Below are positions 37,052 through 49,100 of a stretch of 64,000 bases of DNA, piece by piece; the stretch's first letter is position 1, and every line of letters begins with the position of its first letter. A program made the translations under genes and the position numbers. The notes beneath the pieces are model-generated. The model searched no databases. It worked only from the letters and a program-made list of their open reading frames with translations, and was not told where the DNA came from. This stretch comes from Monomorium pharaonis (lineage: Eukaryota; Arthropoda; Insecta; Hymenoptera; Formicidae), in NCBI RefSeq assembly GCF_013373865.1, contig NC_050476.1:18861686-18925685 (forward strand), given 5' to 3'.

Positions 37052-39749
37052 CTAAGATCTTAATGTATCATCTTCATTTAATGGGGTAAAAGATACTGTG
37101 GTTCTTTTTATCGCTCGACTCTGAATATATATCAGTATCACAATAGTTATGACTTCGAATGCTGCTGATAAGAACCACACTGGTAGAGGATATATAGGTG
37201 GCATGTAGTGGGAGTAAAGAAATGTATACATGGAGGCTGCTGCGAATGGTAACAGTGTCTCCATGGACCTAGCCACGGAGAAAACCTTTCCTGTTGAAAT
37301 AAATGTATTTTAAAATCGACTTTTCAAGTAATGTATCTTAGTAAAAAATATAGTAATCTCTTTTTTCACATGTACACATACGTTTAATGTTTCCATAAAT
37401 ATTAGTATATTAATTTTAATCTCAATTTGTAACTTGTTATCTTTTTTTAGTTCTAAAAATTATAAAAAGGTAAAGAAGTTAATTTGAGATTAAAATTATA
37501 TCAAATAAGTCTGTTTCTTTTTAAATCTCGGTTATGGTTTTAAATTTATTTCGATAAGATTAAAAAACGAAAAATGAGATGTATAACATTTCCGCAAGAA
37601 GCAAATACCCAGCAATTAATTTTTTTCTTTTTAAGTCAGTCCTCAAAAAAATATTAATTAAAGTGTACTTTGCCTCTTTATACCTACTACATATTTGGAA
37701 AAAAATTATCAAAAAATGTTCACATAACAGTTTGATGAGAAGTTTTTTGTTTCCTGAAACTTTTAATTATTATTTAAAGTTTACCTGTGTCTTGTATAGG
37801 TACCGCCTTGGTCAATATGACACGAATCATTGGTCGAGATATGTTGATAAATATTCCTAAAAGCATTGATAAATACATGTGCCAAGGCTGCCATGTAAAG
37901 GCACGTGTCAATGTACGAGCGACGGCCGATGTAATAGATATCATGGCAATTATCGTTTCTGGGAATCCTGAATCATTTGAGTATTTCATAGGTTTTTTTC
38001 TTTTAATTGTCAAAACAATGTCCATTTCCCCTCACTGCAAATTAACTTTAATCTCGATCTAATTTACTTTACATCTTTTTTCTAAAAAAAATTAAAAAGA
38101 ATAAAGCATAGCGTAAGTTAAATTGAGATTAAAGTTAATCTACATTGTAAGTAATGAAAAGTGTTTCCAGTGTCGTTAAAACGATACCTGCACATTCCCG
38201 CATTAATTTAATACCGAATATCGTTCCGAACACTCTTATCACAACGCCAGCAGCCAAGAAGGCGTTATATTTTTCCACGGTCCAGCCGAGTCGCGCGCTC
38301 GCGAACAGATATCCGATAGCGAGATAGCCCTGATCGGCAATGAAGATAATTGTGAGGCAAGCTATGCAGCTCCAAAGTAACGACCTATTGAATCCATCTC
38401 TCTTTTTGATACATGCGCTAATAAGATCTTTTACTAACGCAAAGTCAAATACTTTACGGATGTCCTGTAAAGACGGGCAAAGAGACTCGTTATTCATCCA
38501 TTTGAAACGACGTTCATTCATTCAACTTAGTCTCTCTATAAGCCGTAAATGCATCCGCTTCTTAAAAAAAATTTAACGAACGCTTTGAAAAAATCACATA
38601 CGGAAGATTCATTGTGTACAGTTTCCGGAGTAAAGAATAACGTGTATAACGTCGCCAGAATGCAGAACGCGGTCGCGACGCTGAACACACCGGTGTAACC
38701 GCATGCCTCGAATATCACCGGACCGACGAGCAATCCGATCAACGCGCCGAGGAAGATCACTGCGTCCAAGCAGGCAAAGTACCATGCCCGCTCGTTATCG
38801 TCCGTCATATCAGTGATGTAACATGTCGTGGCGAGCATCGATATGTTTACGCCACCGAAAAAAACAATGGGGACATAGGCTAACAGAATATACCAAGGCA
38901 CCTTGTCCCAATTAGCTATTACAGAGAGCAGAACAAAAGTTAAAGATGTACCTAAAAGAACGAACGTTAAATTAATAATATGAACTCTCTTCAATCCTGT
39001 TGAAAAATACTCAGATTTTTTATATAGAGACTTAGAAGTTTTCAGGATTCACATATATACAAATAATAAAAGCTGTAAACTTTTTGGGAAATATTTCAAT
39101 TCCAATATAAAAAGTGCAAAAATGATAAGCAACTATATGCTGTACCTTTTGTTGTCTAATCTTATTATATTCTACTATTTACTTCTAAAGTAACGATCAA
39201 TTATTATAATTTAGTAATTTCCAAAATAATATTTCTCATATTTTAATTATTATGTTCAATAATTATTTTTAAAAGCAAAACTAATATTTTTTTCACTCTA
39301 CTCTACTAGCTCCGTATAAAAAGATGATTACTTATACATCCTGAAAGCATAACGGGTTTCCTTCCGTACTTGTCGCTCCACGGTCCTAGAAATAGCATTA
39401 AGAGCGATGGGAAAATGCTATTCATAAAGGATGTACCCATCACGATCTGGCTCGCGTACGGCTGGACCATGGAATCGATTCTGAGCGCTTCCTTGCTGCT
39501 GTTATTGTTATGGAGTATGAGACACTCCGTTTCGTTTAGTTTCAGCGTCACGGTGCACGTACGATACACTATCAGATCTATCAGAATAGTATCTGCAAAG
39601 AAAAGCGCGTGTATACTATGTAAAGTCGCTGTATTAAAAAAAAAACTAAAGACTGATTTATCACCTGTCATCGCTGTGGCGAATTTCAGCAATACCGCGG
39701 GCGGTTGCACGAGCAAATAACGTCTCCATTCTGGCATAGTTCGATCCAT
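37052..39749 (-). CDS. SLC46-like major facilitator transporter, copy B, 6 exons
   Basis: Tandem paralog of copies A and C, with the same predicted role and topology. Exons 39749-39665, 39592-39332, 38951-38602, 38464-38188, 37967-37785, 37290-37052; every exon has the same length as in A, giving 464 residues. Motif A GPWSDKYGRK is intact. Differences from A are scattered substitutions, for example AVLLKFATAMTG in the first helix and IADQGYLAIGYLF against IVFEGYLAIGYLF in a later helix. No frameshift or premature stop is seen, so it should be functional. It lies between A and C in the same orientation, each gene with its own 5' flank. Confidence 0.87.
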
Positions 39750-40293
39750 AGTTATCTCCCGCGATGTTCGTTAAAAACGGACTAAACATACACATACACA
39801 CTCCCTATGCGGTAACTCGTTGACGAATGCGCGATAAAACGGCCCGCGGGCGCACTTGTCGGATGCACCCGAAGTTTTGTTTTTCTTCATTGGCAAAAAT
39901 TAGGTGCTGTAGATAAGCGAATGCGACGCGCGATGTACTTCGGTGTCCGTAAAGTTCTTTGTTGTATATACACTGCATGTTTTCGTATGTGTATGCGTGC
40001 ACGTGTCTCTCCGCATGAATGTATTAACATATATCGGAATATTCTGCCCAGACAGCACAGGATATCTTATGGACGTTTATTTTGTGTCTATTTTAAGTCC
40101 ACACGTCCATGGACATGAAGTGGACGTCCATCGTATGTCCGATTTCAGACATTCATCAATGGCCAATATTTGAACGTCCATAGGATATGTTATCTTGGGC
40201 CCGTATTGTCGATTTTTAATTATTCAAATAGTCTTAATTACTATCTCAATACACACGATGATTTTCCGGACCTTTATACTTTATACAATGATT

Positions 40294-40695
40294 TAGTTTA
40301 CACCGTTAAATCGGTTGGTACGCGCATCAAGTTAGTGCGGACCAAACATTTGATATGTTCCTGTTTACACCGTTTCATCCCTTTTTACATGACATTTTCA
40401 CTGTTGATATAAAAACTTCTATTCTAATTTTTTAACTAAAAATTCGAACTTTTAATCTCAATTTAACAACAGCCAGCAGCGGCGGTATACACTTGATCCA
40501 ATTTGAATCGAATTAAGCGTTTACAGCGCGCTGACATCTTTTGATACGCGTATCAATTTAGTCTGATACTCGCGATTGAGGAGTATCAGACCAGAGCGAA
40601 CTAAAGTAATCCGCGAGTGTTTATACCGAGCGAATCAAGCGATTTGATATGGATATAGTTACTTGATACGCGTACCAAGTGTTTGGTGTAAACTA
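40294..40695. mobile_element. Inverted-repeat element (402 bp)
   Basis: Ends TAGTTTACACCGTTAAATCG and ...AAGTGTTTGGTGTAAACTA are inverted, with GGTACGCGCATCAAGT and ACTTGATACGCGTACC just inside. The interior has further palindromes (TGATACGCGTATCA at about 40545). No ORF. Confidence 0.75.
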
Positions 40696-40707
40696 GGTCA
40701 ATGAGTC

Positions 40708-40810
40708 CCAGTAAACACAGAACATAGCAGCAACATTGCAACAATGTTATAACATTGTAGCAACATTACAAAATTGCCGCAATGTTACTGCAATATTCTG
40801 TGTTTGCTAG
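40708..40810. mobile_element. MITE-like inverted repeat (about 103 bp)
   Basis: CCAGTAAACACAGAACAT at the left and ATATTCTGTGTTTGCTAG at the right are inverted near-copies. The interior is built of AACATTGCAACAATGTTATA-type short palindromes. Confidence 0.7.
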
Positions 40811-40986
40811 AGTCGTTCGTGCTCGTCCTTAATTTTTATCATTTCTACAAATATATAGAAATTATTAAACGATTTGTATGTATTATAATATTTTTATATT
40901 TTTAGAAAGTATATGATTATGTAATTAAAAACTAAAATTGTATATAAATGTTATAATTATAACCGACAATATTCTAAAAATATTCC

Positions 40987-41020
<34 letters not shown>

Positions 41021-41154
41021 ATATTTTCAAATTTTATTGGTGCCTATAATTTATATATAACTTTAAATATAATTATAATATTGATCTGTATTATTAATAA
41101 ATAAATAAATATGTATAAGCAAAAATAATACGATAAACAGGTCAATATATCGAG

Positions 41155-41346
41155 TCAAAGCAAATTTTCCTAATACAATATAATTTATTAAATAAACATT
41201 ATATAATTATAAACGCGACTAAAAAACAGCTGTGTTAGAAAATGTTAAATTTGGACATTTTCACGTTTCTTACCTGTCTACAATTTCGAAATTTAACATT
41301 TTCTAATATTTATTAAATTATAATGTATTAGGAAAATTTGCTTTGA
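41155..41346. mobile_element. MITE with 33-bp inverted repeats (192 bp)
   Basis: Left arm 41155-41187 and right arm 41314-41346 are near-perfect inverted copies starting TCAAAGCAAATTTTCCTAAT. An inner pair, GAAAATGTTAAATTT and its complement, is also present. Confidence 0.85.
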
Positions 41347-41429
41347 TTTTTTTTTGCTAAAAGAAACCTATTTCCAAAATTTGAACTAAATCGGAGATTG
41401 GTCGTTTTCGGAACTATCGCCAATGTTTT

Positions 41430-44400
41430 CTTATAATAATTAATAAATTTGATAATCTTTCAACAACAATTAATATTTCTACAAAGCATTCGTACAGTTT
41501 TATTTAAAAAATCCTAGATTACAAAAATTTTATATTCTCTATTGTAATGAATTCCATCGATCCTATACTTCTTTTATCAAATACTTTATAGAAAAAGATT
41601 AAAAATGTAGAAAATATATATGTACATAAAAACTATGGACATTCCTTGCATTATAAATATAATTTACCAGATTGTCAAATAGATTATACGTTATATTTCG
41701 TTATATCAATTTATATAAAAATATAAAACCATTAATTAGACATTGCTAATAATAACTAGAATATTTCAGAAGAATTTTATATTTTTTTATTAACAGTATC
41801 TATATAATATAAAAATATATAATATCTATAAACATATATAATGAATGCATGTTTTATATATTACTAGAAAAATACCCGTATAAAAAGATTATCTTTTCAT
41901 ATTTAGTTGATCTCTATATTTTGTACTTGGTTTTTCTCACTAAAATCTTAATGTATCATCTTCGTTTAATACGGTAAAAGGCACTGTAGTGCTTTTTATT
42001 GCTCGACTCTGAATATATATCAGTATCACAATAGTTATGACTTCGAATACAGCTGATAAGAACCACACTGGTAGAGGATATATAGGTGGCATGTAGTGGG
42101 AGTAAAGAAATGTATACATGGAGGTTGCTGCGAATGGTAACAGTGTCTCCACGGACATAGCCACGGAAAAAACCTTCCCTGTTGAAATAAATGTATTTTA
42201 AAATCGTTCTTTGCAAGTAATGTAAGTATCTTAGTAAAAAATATAGTAATCTCTTTTTTTCGTATGTACACATACATACGTTTAATGTTTCCATCAATGT
42301 ATATTAATTTTAACCTCAATTTGTAACTTACTTGTTATCTTTTTTTTTAGTTCTAAAAATTATAAAAAGATGAAGAACAAGTTAAATCTAGATTAAAATT
42401 ACACCAAATAAGTCTGTTTCTTTTTAAATCTCGGTTATGGTTCCAAATCTTTATTTATACTATTAATAATCGTGAATAAATTTATTTCGACAAGACTAAA
42501 AAAACAAAAAATGAGATATACAACATTTTCGCAAGATCTAAATAAGTCCAGCAATTAATATTTTTCTTTTTAAGTGAGTCCTCAAAATATTAATTAAAGT
42601 GTACAACTTTGCTTCTTTATACCTACTACACATTCGGAGGAAAATTACTAGAAAATGTTCACATAACAGTTTAATGAGAAGTTTTTTGTTTCCTGAAACT
42701 TTTAATTATTATTTAAAGTTTACCTGTGTCTTGTATAGGTACCGCCTTGGTCAATATGACACGAATCATTGGTTCAGATATGTCACTAAATATTCCTAGA
42801 ATCACTGACAAATACATGTGCCAAGACTGCCATGTAAAGGCACGTGTCAATGTACTAGCGACAGCCGATGTAAGAGATATCATGGCAATTATCGTTTCTG
42901 AGAATCCTGAATCATTTGAGTATTTTATAAGTTTTTTTTAAATAAATTGTCAAAACAATGTCCATTTCCCTCACCGCAAATTAACTTTAATCTCGATCTA
43001 ATTTACTTTTCATCTTTTTTCTAAAAAAAAAAAGTTAAAAAGAATAAAGCATAGTGTAAGTTAAATTGATATTAAAGTTAATCTACATTAAGTAATGAAA
43101 AGTGTCTCCAGTGTCGTTAAAACGATACCTGCACATTCCTGCATTAATTTAATACCGAACATCGTTCCGAATACTCCTATCACAACGTCTGTAGCCAAGT
43201 AGGCGTTATACTTTTCCATGGTCCAGCCGAGCCGCGCGCTCGCGAACAGATATCCGATGGCGAGATAGCCCTCAAAGACAATCAAGAGAATCGTGAGGCA
43301 AGCTACGCAGCTCCAAACTAATGACCTATTGAATCCATCTCTCTTTTTGATACACGCGTTAATAAGATCCTTTACTAACGCAAAGTCAAATACTTTACGG
43401 ACGTCCTGTAAAGACGGACAAAGAGACTCGTTATTCATTCGTTTGAAACGACGTTCATTGATTCAGCTTAGTCTCTCTCTCTAAGTAAAAGCATCCGCTT
43501 CTTTAAAAAAACTTTAATGAATGCTTTGAAAGCATCACCTACGAAAGTTTCATTGTGTATAGTTTCTGGAATAAAGAATAACGTGTATAACGTCGCCAAA
43601 ATACAGAATGCGGTCGCGACGCTAAACACACCGGTGTATCCGCATGCCTCGAATATCACCGGACCGACGAGCAATCCGATTAGCACGCCAAGGGAGATCA
43701 GTACGTCCAAGCAGGCAAAGTACCATGCCCGCTCGTTATCGTCTGTCATATCAGTGATGTAACACATTGTGGCGAGCGTCAATACGTTTACGCCACCGAA
43801 AAAAACAATGGGGACGTAGGCTAACAGGAAATACCAAGGCCCGATGTCCCAATTAGCTATTACAGAGAGCAGAGCAAAAGTTAAAGATTTACCTGAAAGA
43901 ACGAACGTTAAATTAATAATATGAACTCTCTTCAATCCTGTTGAAAACTATTCAGATTTTTTATATAGAGACTTAGAACATTTCAGAATTCACATGTATA
44001 AAAATAATAAAAGCTGTTAACTTTCTGGAAAATATTTCAATTCCAGTATAAAAAGTGCAAAAATGATGAGCAATCATATGCTGTATCTTTGTTATCTGAT
44101 TTTATTATATTCTATTATTTACTTCTAGAGTAACGATCAATTATTATAATTTAATAATTGTAATATTTCTCATATTTTAATTATTATGTTCAATAATTAT
44201 TTTTAAAAGCAAGACTAATATTCTTTATTCTTTTCACCCTGCTCTATAAGCTCTTTATAAAAAGATGATTACTTATATATCCTGAAAGCATAACGGGTTT
44301 CCTTCCGTACTTGTCGCTCCACGGTCCTAGAAATAGCATCAAGAGCGATGGGAAAATGCTATTCATAAAGGATTTACCCATCACGATCTGGCTCGCGTAT

Positions 44401-45233
44401 GGCTGAACCATGGAATCGATTCTGAGTGCCTCCTTGCTGCTGCTATCGTTATGGGGTATGAGACACTCCGTTTCGTTTAGCTTCAGCGTTACGGTGCACG
44501 TACGATACACTATCAGATCTATCAGAATAGTATCTGCAAAGAAAAACGCGTGAATACTACATAAAGTTGCTGTATTAAAAAAAAATAACAAAAGATTGAT
44601 TTATCACCTGTCATCGCTCTGGCGAACATCAGCAATACCGAGGGCGGTTGCACGAGCAAATAACGTCTCCATTCCGGCATAGTTCGGTCCATTATCTCCC
44701 GCGATGTTTGTTAAAAACGGACTAAGCTTACACACTCACACGCCCTATGCGGTAACTCGTTGACGAATGCGCGATAAAACGGCCCGCGGGCGCACTCGTC
44801 GGATGCACCCGAAGTTTTGTTTTTCTTCATTGGCAAAAATTAGGCGCTTATCTAAGCGAATGCGACGCGCGATGTACTTCGGTGTCCGTAAAGTTCTTTG
44901 TTGTATATACACTGCATGTTTTCGTATGTGTATGCGTGCACGTGTTTGTCTCTCCGCATGAATGTATTAACATATGTCGGAATATTCTGTCGTTTAATTC
45001 ACCCTGACGTAATCGCCTCGACCACGAAGATACAAAATTGTTCGCACAAAGGTATCAGTCACGGGGATTAAGCTGTTGAACAACTGACTTTAAACCTAAA
45101 TCCGAACGTAACGATAAACGTACTCGACGTACCGGAAACATCGCTATGTAACATCACGTGTTGTGCGTGTATTGCTCTTGTGCGAAGAGTCTAATTGTGC
45201 AATATAGTAAATACAATACTACGTTTTCGACGT
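41430..45233 (-). repeat. Tandem duplication unit C
   Basis: Third unit, with both flanks matching unit A. Its 5' flank ends at the same place as unit A (TACGTTTTCGA). Confidence 0.85.
41940..44692 (-). CDS. SLC46-like major facilitator transporter, copy C, 6 exons
   Basis: Third tandem paralog. Exons 44692-44608, 44533-44273, 43892-43543, 43405-43129, 42906-42724, 42178-41940; lengths are identical to copies A and B, giving 464 residues. Motif A is intact. The donor after exon 3 is GTAGGT, where A and B have GTATGT. The end of exon 3 differs most (ETIHNETF against ETVHNESS), and exon 6 ends in DDTLRF rather than DDTLRS. It is the first gene of the array in the direction of transcription. 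Substrate and expression site cannot be inferred. Confidence 0.87.
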
Positions 45234-46123
45234 TTTTTTTTTCTATGATTCTTCTATTGAATAAATTTTATAGATACATAAAACTTAGTTTACAGAGCTT
45301 ATTATATGTCTAATAGAACAATATTTATTAAATTATGTCATATGAAATCTTCCATGAACACTATAATCTGCGATTATATTGTATATAACTTATTTACAAA
45401 AATAAATATGTAAAAGAATTGATTTTTTGTAAAATATTGATAACTGTGCAATTACTTATGAAATAGCATTTTGGTAGAATTTTATTAAAATTAAATAAAT
45501 GTGGAAAGAAATTGTTTGATAATTGAAGGAAATATTTTTGCTGCATTGTATATAAAATATTTAGAGATATAATTAATCTATCGCGTGTATGATAATTGCA
45601 TAATTGCTTCTAAATTTATAATGCAGAAATATTCCAACATGAAATATTACACATTTAGCATCATGACATTTTAAATAATAAATAAAACAGTTTTTGATAT
45701 AATTGTAAAATGTACCTCAAACTTAAATTTGTCCCATTTTATTAATTTTATTAATAATTTTTAATACTAATATTATTAAAAATGTTTATTTCAACAAAAC
45801 TGCTGCACTTATGACATATTATCTTACCGCAATTATTGCGATACTTTCATCAATTTACATGATACTATTATTATTTGCACAATATTTGCACAATGAATCT
45901 ATTGAAAATATCGAGGTTCGAACTTACATTTCGGGTTATCTAATTCTAACAACGATTTAATTCACTCTTGATCCTCTTCCCTGTCTGGGTAACCGAGAAT
46001 TTTATTTCAAAGGGAATAAAACAATAAAAATACAACTGCTGGCATAAAAATATGAGTATTTATGTGGTATATTAACAATATACAGAGAGTTTATAAGTAC
46101 AAACGCCGAGATAGTTCTTACAT
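45234..46123. other. Intergenic between transporter C and the MH2 gene
   Basis: AT-rich. The part at about 45470-45930 is a dispersed repeat with a diverged copy at 52450-52800. The part next to 46123 should hold the 3' UTR of the MH2 gene. Confidence 0.5.
45470..45930. repeat. Dispersed AT-rich repeat, left copy
   Basis: Collinear with 52450-52800: shared blocks include GGAAAGAAATTGTTTGATAA, ATTTAGAGATATAATTAATC and CAATTATTGCGATACTTTC. Both copies have the same orientation and flank the MH2 gene. Confidence 0.55.
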
Positions 46124-49100
46124 CTAATCCCACTCTCCAATATACATAGCACGCGGGGTCGGAGGTATTACGCCTCTCGTCGGGATCGGTAACCTTCCGT
46201 ATATGTGATTATACGGTGACTCGTTCCTGTTGTCCGAATCTGGAAGCATAGCAGCAATTATTACTAATAAACGTGATTATAAAGTACTTTAACGGTAGAG
46301 CGGCTGTCTTCATAATTATCTCTTCATGTGAAAAATCCCTTTCTATTTATTTAAAAATAGACCGTGAAAAAAAAATAATTTAAAATAAAAACTACTAAAT
46401 ATTACCTAATAAAATAATAAGCAACGAGTATAATTTGCGAATGTAATTTTACACGATAAAGCTGCTATATGCTGAACTAATTTATATATAAGTTTTACAC
46501 AGCAATTATTTTTAGAAAAAAATTACAATTATTTAATTGTTCCTTACCTAAGCCGCTTTCGAAGCTTCTGGCGTGATACATAATGGGTGGTCGATGAGCC
46601 GGTAGATGTCCGTATATCTGAGAGGATTGACTACTAGCATAGGAGGTGCCTGCATAAGACGGCGCCGGCTGTGTCCTAGGATGTCCTCGAGACGGGGGAG
46701 GTCCTACCTTGCTGTGACCGTTTCTCGCCATTTTGACGAAATTAGGCACGCGCGCTCGTAAACCGCAATAATACGGGTCGTCTAAAATATATAATAAATG
46801 GTTATAATTTATGAAATATGATAAATTTGAAATAATATGTGATTTTTTTTCTTGAAATATGTGAGAATAAGGATGTCTTTTTTTTTAGAGAAAACTTTTA
46901 AATTCAACATGAAAATTCCAAATATGATTTTTTTCAACACAAGTTTGGTAAAAGAATTCTCATAATATTTTTAAGAATTTTTCATATTTGAAATTTAAAA
47001 GGACTCTTCAATAAGAGAAATGCACTTCAAACTTTAGATATAAATTATAAAATTTCTTTGAATGTTATATAATGAGAAATTTCAGAAACCTTATTAGTGT
47101 ATTTCAAAATTTGTTTGTATGTAAAGAATTTTAGAAAAAATATAAACTTCTCAATATTTCGGGGAAAATATTTTTATTTAAATAATTTTAGAAACTTTTT
47201 GAAAACTTTTAAAAAATTCTGAAAAACTATATAACGAATTCTAAAGAAAACTTTTCAGAGAAATCATTGGAGAGGATTTAACGTAACAATATGTCACATG
47301 AATATACAATTATAAAAATTGTAACATTGATCGTTACAGAAATGCGACATAGAATGACAAACGCTGTTTCTCACCGTATTTTTTCCTGTCGTCGTGTTTA
47401 CTTCGTTTCTCCTCCCTCATGTGGTGTTTCATCGCCCTGCCATAGTCGTCTTCTATATCGTCGTAATCAGGCTGAAAAAAAAAAAACGGACGCCAAAGTA
47501 GCATATTTTTTCTTCAACTTGACTATCCCCTCATTCTAGCATATTGCTTCTAATATTCACCTTGGGGATGCCGTGGCCGTAGAGATTTTCTCTAGGCGGC
47601 AATTTCGGCGGTCTCTCCGTGCGTCGATGCTGGTAACTTGTCGATTGCATGTAGATTTGCTCCCGCGAGTCCCTGTCCGTCATTATTTCGCTAGGACCTA
47701 CGGACGACGACACGCCGGCCACGCTGTACGGATCCTCGTCGGGAATTGGTATTCTAGGCCTATTCTTTATATCCACCGGTCTCTGTAATGCTAAAACTAA
47801 AAAGATACAACGCAATAATGCATGTTACTCGAAACTTATTTATTTACTTGCAAATTTGATGGGAGAGTAGCGACATACAAATTAAATTAATTTATATATA
47901 CATTAATAAAACTCTAATATACATAAAAATATATTTGCGGATCTACTTGTTCGATTAAGTATGGCCGGCAACTTAAATATGGAGTGTGTGGAGAATTCCA
48001 CACTCGGAATTTTGTTGTTGTTAAGTTACTTAAAACTACAACAAAATAAAATAATTTTTGTTGCATAAGCTATTATAAAAATTTTTCGTTATTTTTTTTT
48101 TCTTCGTAACTGATCTTAGGCCAAAAGATATGCGCGGCCGAAATTGTTTATTGTTGATTAAAAATAAACTTGAGAAGCCTGCGGTTTTTAAGTTTCAATA
48201 ACTCTCAGCCAGTATTGTAGAGCCGAAACATCCTTGATGTATGTCACGCGCTTTCTTGCAGCATACCTGGTGGGAGCTTCGACTTGAGCATGTCCAATCC
48301 TACCACGTTGACGATGAGCACCCATACGGGGCACTGAAGTAAGTCGGCTTCCGTTCTCACGAATATGATAGCGCTCAGGCACTGCATCTCCAATCGCCGT
48401 CGGTCCGGGTAGGCCCTGCGCGTCTCCCGCGACAGATTCGTTTGGAATTTATTCATGTCAAACAGCTGAAACGAGAAGCCAGTAACGTTCAACGGTCGCG
48501 TTCAGCGTTCCACGATATTAAGGAGAAAGTTGGCGGTTGCGTCACTCCCGGCTATGGCATCAATCGGCTACTCGACAGGGAGGGATACGCGCAATAAAAA
48601 CGCATTATCGACGAAGGAGTAAACTAATAAACGAAAACGGAACCTTTCTTCGTCCGACAGGAAGGAATAACCGTATGCCCCGCGTCGAGGGACGCATGTC
48701 TCGAAACATTAATAGAAAGTTTTCATAGATTATTCTATTATTGCGTTTACGTATCTGTGTAAAATTTAAGCACAATTTTGTTTTTATGTAAAATCGCGTT
48801 TTGTATATACTTTTTTTTTTTAGAAAATTTCTCGGTTTTTTATATTAGAACACTTTTGAAGGGTGTCAAGAGAGTTTACGTCTTTTCTAACGTTCCTCAT
48901 ATATTATGTAAATTCGGAAATATTCTAAAAAAGAACTTTTAAGATTAATAATTTACAATAAAATTATTCACTATAAAAAATTTTGTTATCAAATTAAATT
49001 TCTTACATACATTGATAAAAGATCTAATATTCATACAGAAATTTGAATCTATTTACTCGTTAAAGATTATTTCTCTGCATAAAATATGATTATTTTCGCA

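Larger units (their letters stand above)
36520..40045 (-). repeat. Tandem duplication unit B
   Basis: Second unit. Its 5' flank stops matching units A and C at about 40045, right after TCGGAATATTCTG, where inserted DNA begins. Its 3' flank carries a TA run at 36869-36916 that is short in the other units. Confidence 0.8.
40046..41429. other. Inserted DNA between transporter units B and C
   Basis: Replaces the far 5' flank of unit B. It starts with a segment rich in GGACGTCCAT-type repeats (40046-40200, partly like 14575-14620), then three separate inverted-repeat elements (40294, 40708, 41155) and AT-rich sequence. No gene seen. Confidence 0.6.

Noticed and set aside
40700..40820. Short repeated palindromes that might suggest a CRISPR array
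   Set aside because: Eukaryotic context, no regular repeat-spacer pattern, and the whole stretch forms one inverted-repeat element.
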